Positions 25,702-33,355 of a DNA stretch of 33,355 bases are shown here, piece after piece. The translations under genes and the position numbers were made by a program. The notes beneath the pieces were generated by a model. The model ran no database searches. It worked only from the letters and a program-made list of their open reading frames with translations, and had not been told where the DNA came from. The number at the start of each line of letters is the position of its first letter. Position 1 is the stretch's first letter. The stretch comes from WLMZ01 sp031367435 (GTDB lineage: Bacteria; Actinomycetota; Acidimicrobiia; Acidimicrobiales; Ilumatobacteraceae): assembly GCA_031367435.1 (NCBI GenBank), contig JANLPV010000046.1, positions 1 to 33,355 on the forward strand, written 5' to 3'.

Positions 25702-27729
25702 GTGTCATCTGATCACTACGACGAGAGCGAGTTGAGCGCGCTGCGTACAGGCACACCAGTTGACGCATCTGCAGCCGTGGATGCTACGAACGCGCTCCGC
25801 GACCGGCTGCGTCTGCGTCTCACGGTCAACAACATGACACCCGGCACCACATTGCTGTCGCCGGAACCGGTGCGCAATGAGCCGGGCGAACGAGTCTGGA
25901 ACTCGGTGCTCGAGTCGCTGTCGACAAGCTTGCACACGACCGGTTCTCAGCAGACGGTGACATCGTCGCTGCCACTTGCTGCGCACCCGTTTATGCAACA
26001 GCCGCTGACGTCGCCCGCGCAGGCGATGCAATCAACGCCGCAATCCGGCTATTCCCGACAACCGCTGGATATGCACTACGGTTCGGCACCAACTCATCAG
26101 CACGCTTCGGTGCATACAGCTGGAGGACAGATCTTCGTCCCGGCCGGTGTTGTGGAGTATCCAGATGCCCACGGCAATGTGGCGTTGCTGGCGCCAAGCC
26201 AACCTCAGGTCGACTCCTCCCTGTACATCTCTGGGCCCAATACGATCGTCGCTCCGAATATTGGTGGCACGGGCGTGCCCTACCTTGGTCAGCCGGTTCG
26301 GCCGGCCTCGCCGCAGCGAGTTGTGGCATCGAGGGTCGCAGCGGCGCAGATTTCCGCGCAGGCCATGCGGCAGAAGAAGAAGCGCCACCCGTTTCGTGCC
26401 TTCTTTTCATTTCTCGTGGTTGCTTCATTGCTTGCTGGTGCTGGCTTCACCGGATGGTATTTCCTCATCAAGAAGAAGGTGACGTGGACCGACGAGGTCC
26501 TGCCTCTGGCGACGTTTGTCGAGGACACGACTCACGCCAAGTTCGTCGAAAATGTTGGCGTTACCACCTTGTCGGTACCGGAGTATGAGGTGAAGCTCGG
26601 CATAGACGTGCTGGCGCGCTCATATATCGATCCGGATGGCTCATTCGCAACCTTGCGCGCGGCTGGCCTTGTCAGCGGAGTTCCGGCACCGAGTGAGGTC
26701 GGCCATCTTGCGGCCGTGACCATGACTGCCTTCTATAGCTCGAACGACAAGACCATTTATCGACTCGAGGGAGGCACCCCAGCCTTTGAGTTGGCCACGA
26801 TACGTGCGTTGACTGTTGCTCTCGCCGATCAGGAATCGGGATGGTCGAAAAATTCGGGCACCCTGACCGATGCCCAGAACGTCGGCATTCGCGCCGCTGT
26901 GGATGGCGTCGGAGTCGAAGTGGTCCGCGCTCGGTTCCGACGGGATCCGCAGCTCGAAGGCCTTGTGGCGTTCGAGGTGCAAGCACGCACGACGGCTGCA
27001 GGCATTGTTACGAGTGCGGCACCGACGTATCTCAATGCGGTCCTGGGTTCATACTTCTTTGGGGCACACGCGTCGCCCGCGCCTGCCCCGGGTCACCTCA
27101 TGGCAGCGGTGTACACACCCGGCAGTGATGCGCCACTCTTCGACCCATCGCGTAGCTCGACGAGCCCCGCGACCGTTGTGGCGTCACCCACCGCCGGCGC
27201 AACCGCACGAACCTTGGGTATGCAATTCTGGTATCTCGTGCTGCTCCCCGCGATCGGTGCGGCCGATGCCCGCACTGCTGCGCTGACGTGGACTGGTGAT
27301 TCATCGGTCACGACCACGACCGATGGCCACTCGTGCCTTGCTGCAAATGTCTCCACGACCTCAGCTGCAGAACAGGCCACGCTCGCCGCCGCCCTTGGTC
27401 GATGGGCCGCGACCCGGCCGGCATCGAGTGCCGCTTTGATCGCGACACCCGTGGAAAATCTCGTCAACGTTTCAGTCTGCGAGCCGCTCGAGCCCTCCAC
27501 CCAGCCAATAGGCCCGGTCGACGCAACGCTGTTGTACTCGGCGTCGTCACAAGAGGGCGCGGCGGCGGCCAACTTGGTTCGACTCGGTCTGCCTGAGACG
27601 CAGGGAGCGTGGTCGTGTGCGATCGCCATGGTTCGTGGAGGCGCGCTTCCGAACTTTGTCGAGGGTTCTGCCGATCCAGTTCAGGCGGCGGCAATGTCGA
27701 ATGTACTCACGTATTGCAAGACGGCGTGA
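25702..27729 (+). CDS. Single-pass membrane protein with degenerate metallopeptidase-like outer domain (copy 1)
   Basis: A 675-residue protein from GTG 25702; no Shine-Dalgarno is evident, so a leaderless transcript is possible. Residues 1-225 are low-complexity and probably disordered. A basic patch (RQKKKRHPFR) precedes a membrane helix at about 233-256. The remaining 415 residues would be outside. The outer domain has VLPLATFVEDTTHAKF, EYEVKLGIDVLA, LRAAGLVSG, TAFYSSNDKTIY and then RALTVALADQ at 368-377. These line up with an actinobacterial HExxH metallopeptidase-like family in which the last motif would read HELTHALQDQ. Here His-Glu is Arg-Ala and the second His is Val372. The expected third ligand position is Asp401. 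The C-terminal part has four Cys (545, 593, 639, 672). It is paralogous to the next gene. Function unknown. Confidence 0.75.
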   Translation: MSSDHYDESELSALRTGTPVDASAAVDATNALRDRLRLRLTVNNMTPGTTLLSPEPVRNEPGERVWNSVLESLSTSLHTTGSQQTVTSSLPLAAHPFMQQPLTSPAQAMQSTPQSGYSRQPLDMHYGSAPTHQHASVHTAGGQIFVPAGVVEYPDAHGNVALLAPSQPQVDSSLYISGPNTIVAPNIGGTGVPYLGQPVRPASPQRVVASRVAAAQISAQAMRQKKKRHPFRAFFSFLVVASLLAGAGFTGWYFLIKKKVTWTDEVLPLATFVEDTTHAKFVENVGVTTLSVPEYEVKLGIDVLARSYIDPDGSFATLRAAGLVSGVPAPSEVGHLAAVTMTAFYSSNDKTIYRLEGGTPAFELATIRALTVALADQESGWSKNSGTLTDAQNVGIRAAVDGVGVEVVRARFRRDPQLEGLVAFEVQARTTAAGIVTSAAPTYLNAVLGSYFFGAHASPAPAPGHLMAAVYTPGSDAPLFDPSRSSTSPATVVASPTAGATARTLGMQFWYLVLLPAIGAADARTAALTWTGDSSVTTTTDGHSCLAANVSTTSAAEQATLAAALGRWAATRPASSAALIATPVENLVNVSVCEPLEPSTQPIGPVDATLLYSASSQEGAAAANLVRLGLPETQGAWSCAIAMVRGGALPNFVEGSADPVQAAAMSNVLTYCKTA

Positions 27730-27786
27730 GTGTCCTCAATTGTCTGAAATGGCTCAAGCTCTCTCGGCCGATGCCGAAATATCAGC

Positions 27787-29703
27787 ATGAGTAATCTGTC
27801 AGAGGCAGCGGCCGAAAACGACGATAAGGCAGGCGATCCACCAGCCGGGCCTGCGATGGGCCGTGCTGCGAGTGCAGCTGGTCTCGCGGCCGCTGACCGC
27901 AAGGCGCCGTTTGATTTTCGTCTGAAGCTCGACCTTGGCGGGGCGCGTTCGGCCGAACGTGGTCTACCCCTGTTCGAGCGTCGCAGCGAACCGCGGTCTA
28001 CGCCTACATTCGTACCTACCGTTGTGCCCGAACCGCTCGTGGTCGAGCCGATCGAATTCTCGCTTGAAATGCTTGCGGTGCCCACCGCGACGACCCCGCC
28101 AGTTGAATTACCAACGTCGGACCAAGCGTCGCTCGAAGCGTCGCCCGACGATGGCGCACCGGTAGTGGTTGCCGAGGTAGCTACACCGGTTCTACCAAAG
28201 CCGCCGTCACGCGCAGTGCCAGCTGAGCCGACACCGACCGACGATGTAGCCGCCCCGGCTTCACCATCTCGTGTCGCCCCGCCGCGTCGGCCAGACACAA
28301 CGATCCGACCGGTCGTGCATAAGCGCCGAAAGAAGGGCAAACCGATGTTGGTCCCCCTTGTGCTGCTTGGGTTGCTCGGCGCTGGAGGCTTTCTCTTCAT
28401 CAAGCAACGCGACGCAGCGCAGGAGCGAGTGAAGGAGTGGCCGTCGGCCTTGAAGCCATTGGCGGCCTTTGTGGAGCAGACTCTCGGCCATCCGTTTACC
28501 CGCTCTGTTCCGGTGAAGGCCCTGCCGCAGGCTGAATATGAGGCAAAGCTCGGAATCCTCGAACTCGAGCGCGTGCCGAAGGATGCAACCGGCGGCTTCA
28601 GCGGCTTACGTGCTCTCGGACTCATTTCCGAAGCGCCGAGCGCCGCAGCGGTTGGACAATATGTCGGGCTCACGCGAACGGCCTTCTATGACCCTTCGAC
28701 TACGACCGTGTACGAGTCTGCCGATGTGACCGGCCAGTTTCAAGACGCAAACCTCATGGCCGCGATGAGTGTGGCGCTACTCGACCAAACAAAGAAGTGG
28801 GGAGCTGCGATGGCAACGTTGTCTCCCGCGCAGCAGCTGGGCTACCTGTCGCTCATCGAAGGCACCGGTACGTTCGTCATCCGACAGAAATCTCGGCAGG
28901 ACACCGCGTTCGCCGACAGATATACGACAGAGCACGCTGCTCGCGTCGCGAGGCGCGACGCGCTTCCATCGCAGATGAGCCCCTGGCTGCTCGGCCTGTT
29001 CGATATGCAACTGGCGAACTCATGGGGAATCGTGACGCGCTCATTGCATGGAGACTTCATCGACGCGCTCAACGCACCCGAGAGCGACGCGGCTGTGCTC
29101 GATTCGGCGCGTGGAATCGAAACACCCGCAGGCGTGCTCACGACCGATCCGTCGTCGCTTGGCATGTACGTCTGGTACGGAGTCCTCTATCCGTCGCTCG
29201 GCGACGATCTTGCATTTCATATGGCGTCGGCCTGGACTGGGGATTCCGTCTTGTACTCAATTGCGGACGGACGCGGATGCGTTCGCGCCTCAGTGGCGAC
29301 GAGAGATTCGGCAAGCTTGACCGACCTCGTGAATGGTTTGAATCTGTGGGCCAAGTCGCGCCCGGCGGATACGACGACCACTGTGGAGGCCAGGGGTACG
29401 GTTGCCGTAGTGACGGCGTGCGAATCATCGGGACCGATTGCGATCAACGCGACAAGTGCCGTCAGGCAAGACTTTCAAGGCCGTCTCGTGAAAGAGCAGG
29501 TGCTGATCCAGCAACTCAGTCGTCTAGCGATGCCGCTCACGAACCCAGCAATTGCCTGCGCCGTGAACTCATATCGCGCCGACGGGCTGGCCGGATTCGA
29601 CGAAGAACTTGCTGCAGTTGCGACGAATACAGAGGGCACGATTTCTCCCGCGCTTCGCCAGTCGCTCCTTGACCTCGCAACCTTTTGCGGCTCAGCCCGA
29701 TAG
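27787..29703 (+). CDS. Single-pass membrane protein with degenerate metallopeptidase-like outer domain (copy 2)
   Basis: A 638-residue paralogue of the preceding gene, 57 bases downstream on the same strand. Residues 1-180 are charged and Pro/Ala-rich. A basic patch (HKRRKKGKP) precedes a membrane helix at about 187-205. The outer domain shows LKPLAAFVEQTLGHPF, EYEAKLGILELE, LRALGLISE, TAFYDPSTTTVYESAD and AAMSVALLDQ (325-334), where the related peptidases have HELTHALQDQ. Ala325-Ala326 and Val329 replace His-Glu and His. Glu358 in LIEGTG keeps the likely third-ligand Glu. The C-terminal part shares LGM--WY-VL-P and WTGDS with copy 1 and has four Cys (498, 545, 591, 634). Both proteins end with a Cys a few residues from the terminus. 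A non-catalytic sensory, scaffold or inhibitor role is plausible but unproven. Confidence 0.75.
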   Translation: MSNLSEAAAENDDKAGDPPAGPAMGRAASAAGLAAADRKAPFDFRLKLDLGGARSAERGLPLFERRSEPRSTPTFVPTVVPEPLVVEPIEFSLEMLAVPTATTPPVELPTSDQASLEASPDDGAPVVVAEVATPVLPKPPSRAVPAEPTPTDDVAAPASPSRVAPPRRPDTTIRPVVHKRRKKGKPMLVPLVLLGLLGAGGFLFIKQRDAAQERVKEWPSALKPLAAFVEQTLGHPFTRSVPVKALPQAEYEAKLGILELERVPKDATGGFSGLRALGLISEAPSAAAVGQYVGLTRTAFYDPSTTTVYESADVTGQFQDANLMAAMSVALLDQTKKWGAAMATLSPAQQLGYLSLIEGTGTFVIRQKSRQDTAFADRYTTEHAARVARRDALPSQMSPWLLGLFDMQLANSWGIVTRSLHGDFIDALNAPESDAAVLDSARGIETPAGVLTTDPSSLGMYVWYGVLYPSLGDDLAFHMASAWTGDSVLYSIADGRGCVRASVATRDSASLTDLVNGLNLWAKSRPADTTTTVEARGTVAVVTACESSGPIAINATSAVRQDFQGRLVKEQVLIQQLSRLAMPLTNPAIACAVNSYRADGLAGFDEELAAVATNTEGTISPALRQSLLDLATFCGSAR

Positions 29704-29708
29704 TCGAA

Positions 29709-29728
29709 ACTGACCTTGCGCGGTCAGT
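29709..29728. terminator. Short hairpin between convergent genes
   Basis: ACTGACC (29709-29715) pairs with GGTCAGT (29722-29728) around a 6-base loop. It spans the 20-base gap between the copy-2 gene and yajQ and includes the yajQ stop codon. With no T-run it is only a possible bidirectional terminator. Confidence 0.4.
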
Positions 29729-30212
29729 CTCGAAAGTTGTTGAACTGCAACGGAATCTCGAGATCATTTGCTTTGAGTAGGGTCATCACTGCCTGAAGGT
29801 CATCTCGCTTCTTACCGGTGACACGTACCGACTCACCTTGGGTCTGGCTACTCACGCCCTTAGGACCCTTCTCCTTGATCATCCTGTTGATCTCTCGTGC
29901 TTTGTCGGACGAGATGCCGACCTTGATGGTCACCAGTTGTCGCACCGTGTTCTGGGTTGCTTCTTCGACCTTGCCGTAGTCGAGCCCTTTCAACGACACA
30001 GCGCGCTTGACGAGCTTTTCCTCGACGAGTACCCGCAGTGCATTGAGCCGATCCTCGCTCACTGTGCGCAGCGTGAGGACGAGCTCATTTTGCTCGATCG
30101 AGGAGTTGGTGTTCTTGAAGTCAAACCGGTTGGCGACCTCACGTTGGGCTTGATCGATCGCGTTTCGCACCTCTTGATGATCGACTTCGGAGACAATGTC
30201 AAAGCTCGGCAT
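29724..30212 (-). CDS. yajQ: YajQ family nucleotide-binding protein
   Basis: A 162-residue protein. The ATG at 30212 gives the typical N-terminus MPSFDIVSEVD; an ATG two codons upstream (30218) is less likely. Conserved features are NAIDQAQREVANRFDFKNT, then LKGLDYGKVEEATQ and the C-terminal TGKKRDDLQAVM, LEIPLQFNNFRD. The length equals the family norm. YajQ proteins have two RNA-binding-like folds; some bind cyclic di-GMP and act in regulation, but the role in actinobacteria is not established. It is convergent with the twin membrane-protein genes. Confidence 0.93.
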   Translation of the reverse strand: MPSFDIVSEVDHQEVRNAIDQAQREVANRFDFKNTNSSIEQNELVLTLRTVSEDRLNALRVLVEEKLVKRAVSLKGLDYGKVEEATQNTVRQLVTIKVGISSDKAREINRMIKEKGPKGVSSQTQGESVRVTGKKRDDLQAVMTLLKANDLEIPLQFNNFRD

Positions 30213-30255
30213 GTGCATAGGGTAGCGATTGCGGTTCCCAGGTGCGTGCAGGCGG

Positions 30256-30279
30256 TGCGGGCGCTACGCTTCGCCCGCA
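30256..30279. other. 8-bp hairpin between yajQ and tRNA-Tyr
   Basis: TGCGGGCG (30256-30263) pairs with CGCCCGCA (30272-30279). It lies 15 bases upstream of tRNA-Tyr, in the short divergent gap where the promoters of both genes should be. It could be a regulatory or processing structure, or chance in GC-rich DNA. Confidence 0.3.
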
Positions 30280-30294
30280 AATACAACACAAGTG

Positions 30295-30379
30295 GGGTCG
30301 GTACCCAAGCGGCCAAAGGGAGCAGACTGTAAATCTGCCGGCTCAGCCTTCGTAGGTTCGAATCCTTCCCGGCCCACCA
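30295..30379 (+). tRNA. tRNA-Tyr (anticodon GTA)
   Basis: Acceptor arm GGGTCGG (30295-30301) pairs with CCGGCCC (30369-30375), with A as discriminator and an encoded CCA at 30377-30379. The anticodon stem GCAGA/TCTGC holds loop CTGTAAA, giving anticodon GTA at 30329-30331. The long variable arm is that of a class II tRNA, as expected for bacterial tRNA-Tyr. TTCGAAT is seen in the T-loop. Confidence 0.95.
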
Positions 30380-30395
30380 ATGTGAACATGGATAT

Positions 30396-30440
30396 GACCC
30401 CGCCCCGGCTTGATGTCGAGACGGGGTCGTTCATCTTTTC
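30396..30440 (+). terminator. Rho-independent-like terminator after tRNA-Tyr
   Basis: GACCCCG (30396-30402) pairs with CGGGGTC (30422-30428), followed by the T-rich TTCATCTTTT. It lies 17 bases after the tRNA and before the ABC-F start. Confidence 0.6.
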
Positions 30441-30454
30441 GGCTCGTAGTCTTG

Positions 30455-32290
<1,836 letters not shown>

Positions 32291-32294
32291 GTAA

Positions 32295-32807
32295 TCAGTC
32301 CGAGAGCAGTATCTGCATGAGTGCGACATCGAGCCACCGGTTGAACTTGCGGCCGACCTCGCGCTCCACACCAACGAGGTCGAACCCACACGAGGTGTGC
32401 AGGGCGCGGCTTGCGGCACTTGTTGCAGCAATTCGCGCAAACACGGCGTGAAATCCTGAAACGCGCGCAACATTGATCAATTCGTTGACGATGAGCTTGC
32501 CAATTCCTCGACCCTGATGGACGCGGTCCACATAGACCGAGTTCTCAACGCTTGTGCGGTATGCGGGTCGCTCCTTGTAGGGCGACAACGACCCGAAGCC
32601 GACAACAGCGTTGTGCTCTACCGCAACGATTGCGGCGAACGCACCCGATCGCGCCGCGAGCCACAGTTGCTGTTCGATGAGCGAGCGGGGTACGAGGTCG
32701 AAGGTGGCAACGGTGTGTTCCACTTCATGGTTGTAAATCATGCGAATCGCCTCGGCATCGGACTCAGTTGCAGCCGCTAAACGGATCGAGATGTCGCCCA
32801 CTGGCAA
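32295..32807 (-). CDS. GNAT N-acetyltransferase (phosphinothricin acetyltransferase-like)
   Basis: A 170-residue acetyltransferase from ATG 32807. It has IRLAAATESDAEAIRMIYNHEV at the N-terminus, SLSPYKERPAYRTSVENSVYV in the middle and the acetyl-CoA pyrophosphate loop QGRGIGKLIV, then SCGFDLVGVEREVGRKF and WLDVALMQ at the end. This is the pattern of the Pat/Bar/YncA group that acetylates small amines such as phosphinothricin or methionine sulfone-type analogues. The natural substrate is not predictable. It converges with the ABC-F gene, their stops being 4 bases apart. Confidence 0.88.
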   Translation of the reverse strand: MPVGDISIRLAAATESDAEAIRMIYNHEVEHTVATFDLVPRSLIEQQLWLAARSGAFAAIVAVEHNAVVGFGSLSPYKERPAYRTSVENSVYVDRVHQGRGIGKLIVNELINVARVSGFHAVFARIAATSAASRALHTSCGFDLVGVEREVGRKFNRWLDVALMQILLSD

Positions 32808-32937
32808 AGCAACCTATCGTCAGCCACCAGCCCCGCGACGTCATCGCAGGTGGGCATTGCTGATGCTCTGACACACGATCCACCAACCAGGCCTTGAAAT
32901 CGGACAGAATCACGTGGTCGTCAGTCCGTCGAGGCGC

Positions 32938-32943
32938 TATGAT
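32938..32943 (+). promoter_or_regulatory. Candidate -10 box of the tRNA-Thr/tRNA-Met/tuf block
   Basis: TATGAT lies 31 bases upstream of tRNA-Thr. The element 17 bases before it (TGGTCG at 32915) is a poor -35, so this rests mainly on the -10 and its position in the 167-base gap after the GNAT gene. Confidence 0.35.
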
Positions 32944-32974
32944 CGCTCTCCGGTCTCGCTGTAGGTGCGCGCCC

Positions 32975-33047
32975 GCCCTCTTAGCTCAGTAGGTAGAGCA
33001 ACGCCATGGTAAGGCGTAGGTCGTCGGTTCGACTCCGACAGAGGGCT
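32975..33047 (+). tRNA. tRNA-Thr (anticodon GGT)
   Basis: Acceptor arm GCCCTCT (32975-32981) pairs with AGAGGGC (33040-33046), with T as discriminator. The anticodon stem ACGCC/GGCGT holds loop ATGGTAA, so the anticodon is GGT at 33008-33010. D-arm TTAGCTCAGTAGGTAGAGC and T-loop GGTTCGACTCC are typical. CCA is not encoded. Confidence 0.95.
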
Positions 33048-33085
33048 CGACCAGCCCGTCCCTCCTTTGGGCCGAGCAAAGCCCT

Positions 33086-33159
33086 GGCGGCGTAGCTCAG
33101 TTGGTCAGAGCATCCGGCTCATAATCGGAAGGTCACCGGTTCGAGACCGGTCGCCGCTA
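33086..33159 (+). tRNA. tRNA-Met (anticodon CAT), probably elongator
   Basis: Acceptor arm GGCGGCG (33086-33092) pairs with CGCCGCT (33152-33158), the first pair being G-U, with A as discriminator. The anticodon stem TCCGG/TCGGA holds loop CTCATAA, so the anticodon is CAT at 33120-33122. The arms resemble actinobacterial elongator tRNA-Met; a lysidine-modified tRNA-Ile cannot be fully excluded, and the initiator is unlikely because the usual mismatched first pair and GGG/CCC anticodon stem are lacking. CCA is not encoded. Confidence 0.9.
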
Positions 33160-33215
33160 CTACAAACAAATACGACAATTCCCACACACAGCTACACAAC
33201 AGGAGACAGGCTCCC

Positions 33216-33355
33216 ATGAGCAAGGCAAAGTTTGAGCGTACGAAGCCGCATGTGAATATTGGTACGATGGGTCATATTGATCATGGTAAGACCACGTTGA
33301 CTGCTGCGATTTCGAAGACGTTGGCTGGTAAGGGGTTGGCGACGTATACGCCGTT
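33216..33355 (+). CDS. tuf: Elongation factor Tu, N-terminal part (3' truncated by window edge)
   Basis: Forty-six codons are present before the window ends. AGGAGA at 33201 precedes ATG 33216. The protein begins MSKAKFERTKPHVNIGTMGHIDHGKTTLTAA; the GTP-binding P-loop is GHIDHGKT, with Ile-Asp where most EF-Tu have Val-Asp. EF-Tu carries aminoacyl-tRNA to the ribosome. It follows tRNA-Thr and tRNA-Met, a common setting for translation genes. Codon use is unusual for this window: of 46 codons, 25 end in G, 18 in T, 2 in C and 1 in A, while neighbouring genes favour C and G. Confidence 0.95.
   Translation, partial: MSKAKFERTKPHVNIGTMGHIDHGKTTLTAAISKTLAGKGLATYTP

Noticed and set aside
33086..33159. 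tRNA with CAT anticodon considered as initiator tRNA
   Set aside because: It lacks the initiator's mismatched first acceptor pair and the three G-C pairs at the base of the anticodon stem; elongator tRNA-Met fits better.

Overview
The window is a high-GC, gene-dense bacterial chromosome segment. It most resembles an actinobacterium of the Acidimicrobiia/Ilumatobacter type. This placement is inferred from gene content: an F420-type PPOX-fold protein, Ala/Pro/Thr-rich surface proteins, an LPxTG-like protein, GTG starts, and a tRNA-Thr/tRNA-Met/tuf block. No rRNA is present to confirm it.

Layout. 1-7134: tail of a class I glutamine amidotransferase, an APC-superfamily amino acid/choline-type permease, a frameshifted F420-type PPOX gene, then on the minus strand a dimethylglycine/sarcosine-dehydrogenase-like FAD+GcvT fusion preceded by a choline-kinase-like phosphotransferase. 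Divergent from these are a histidine phosphatase and an ArfB-type ribosome rescue hydrolase. 7150-10373 (minus): a compact four-gene operon of a secreted acidic-tailed protein, an Ala/Pro-rich single-pass membrane protein, ApbE (FMN transferase) and a haem-type ferric-reductase-like membrane protein. It looks like a redox module, but no recognisable FMN-binding partner is present.

10626-22186 (plus): one long, tightly overlapped complex I operon, nuoA-B-C-D-H-I-J-K-L-M-N, followed by midA, whose start lies inside nuoN. The NADH-oxidising subunits nuoE, nuoF and nuoG are absent: nuoD runs directly into nuoH. NuoL and NuoM both carry His-rich loops. MidA is the bacterial relative of NDUFAF7, a complex I assembly methyltransferase, so its position in the operon fits its role.

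22313-25611: an LPxTG-like surface protein with an Asp/Ser-rich linker, a nested inverted-repeat terminator, and acetyl-CoA synthetase. 25702-29703: two tandem paralogous single-pass membrane proteins. Their outer domains resemble an actinobacterial HExxH metallopeptidase-like family, but both have lost the HExxH motif. I consider this pair the most interesting unexplained content of the window.

29724-33355: yajQ (minus), tRNA-Tyr, an ABC-F ATPase, a GNAT acetyltransferase (minus), tRNA-Thr, tRNA-Met and the start of tuf. The tuf fragment uses strikingly different codons from its neighbours. No insertion sequence, prophage, CRISPR array or replication origin was seen. No stretch over 300 bases lacks a gene; the longest gap is the 252-base divergent region 10374-10625.
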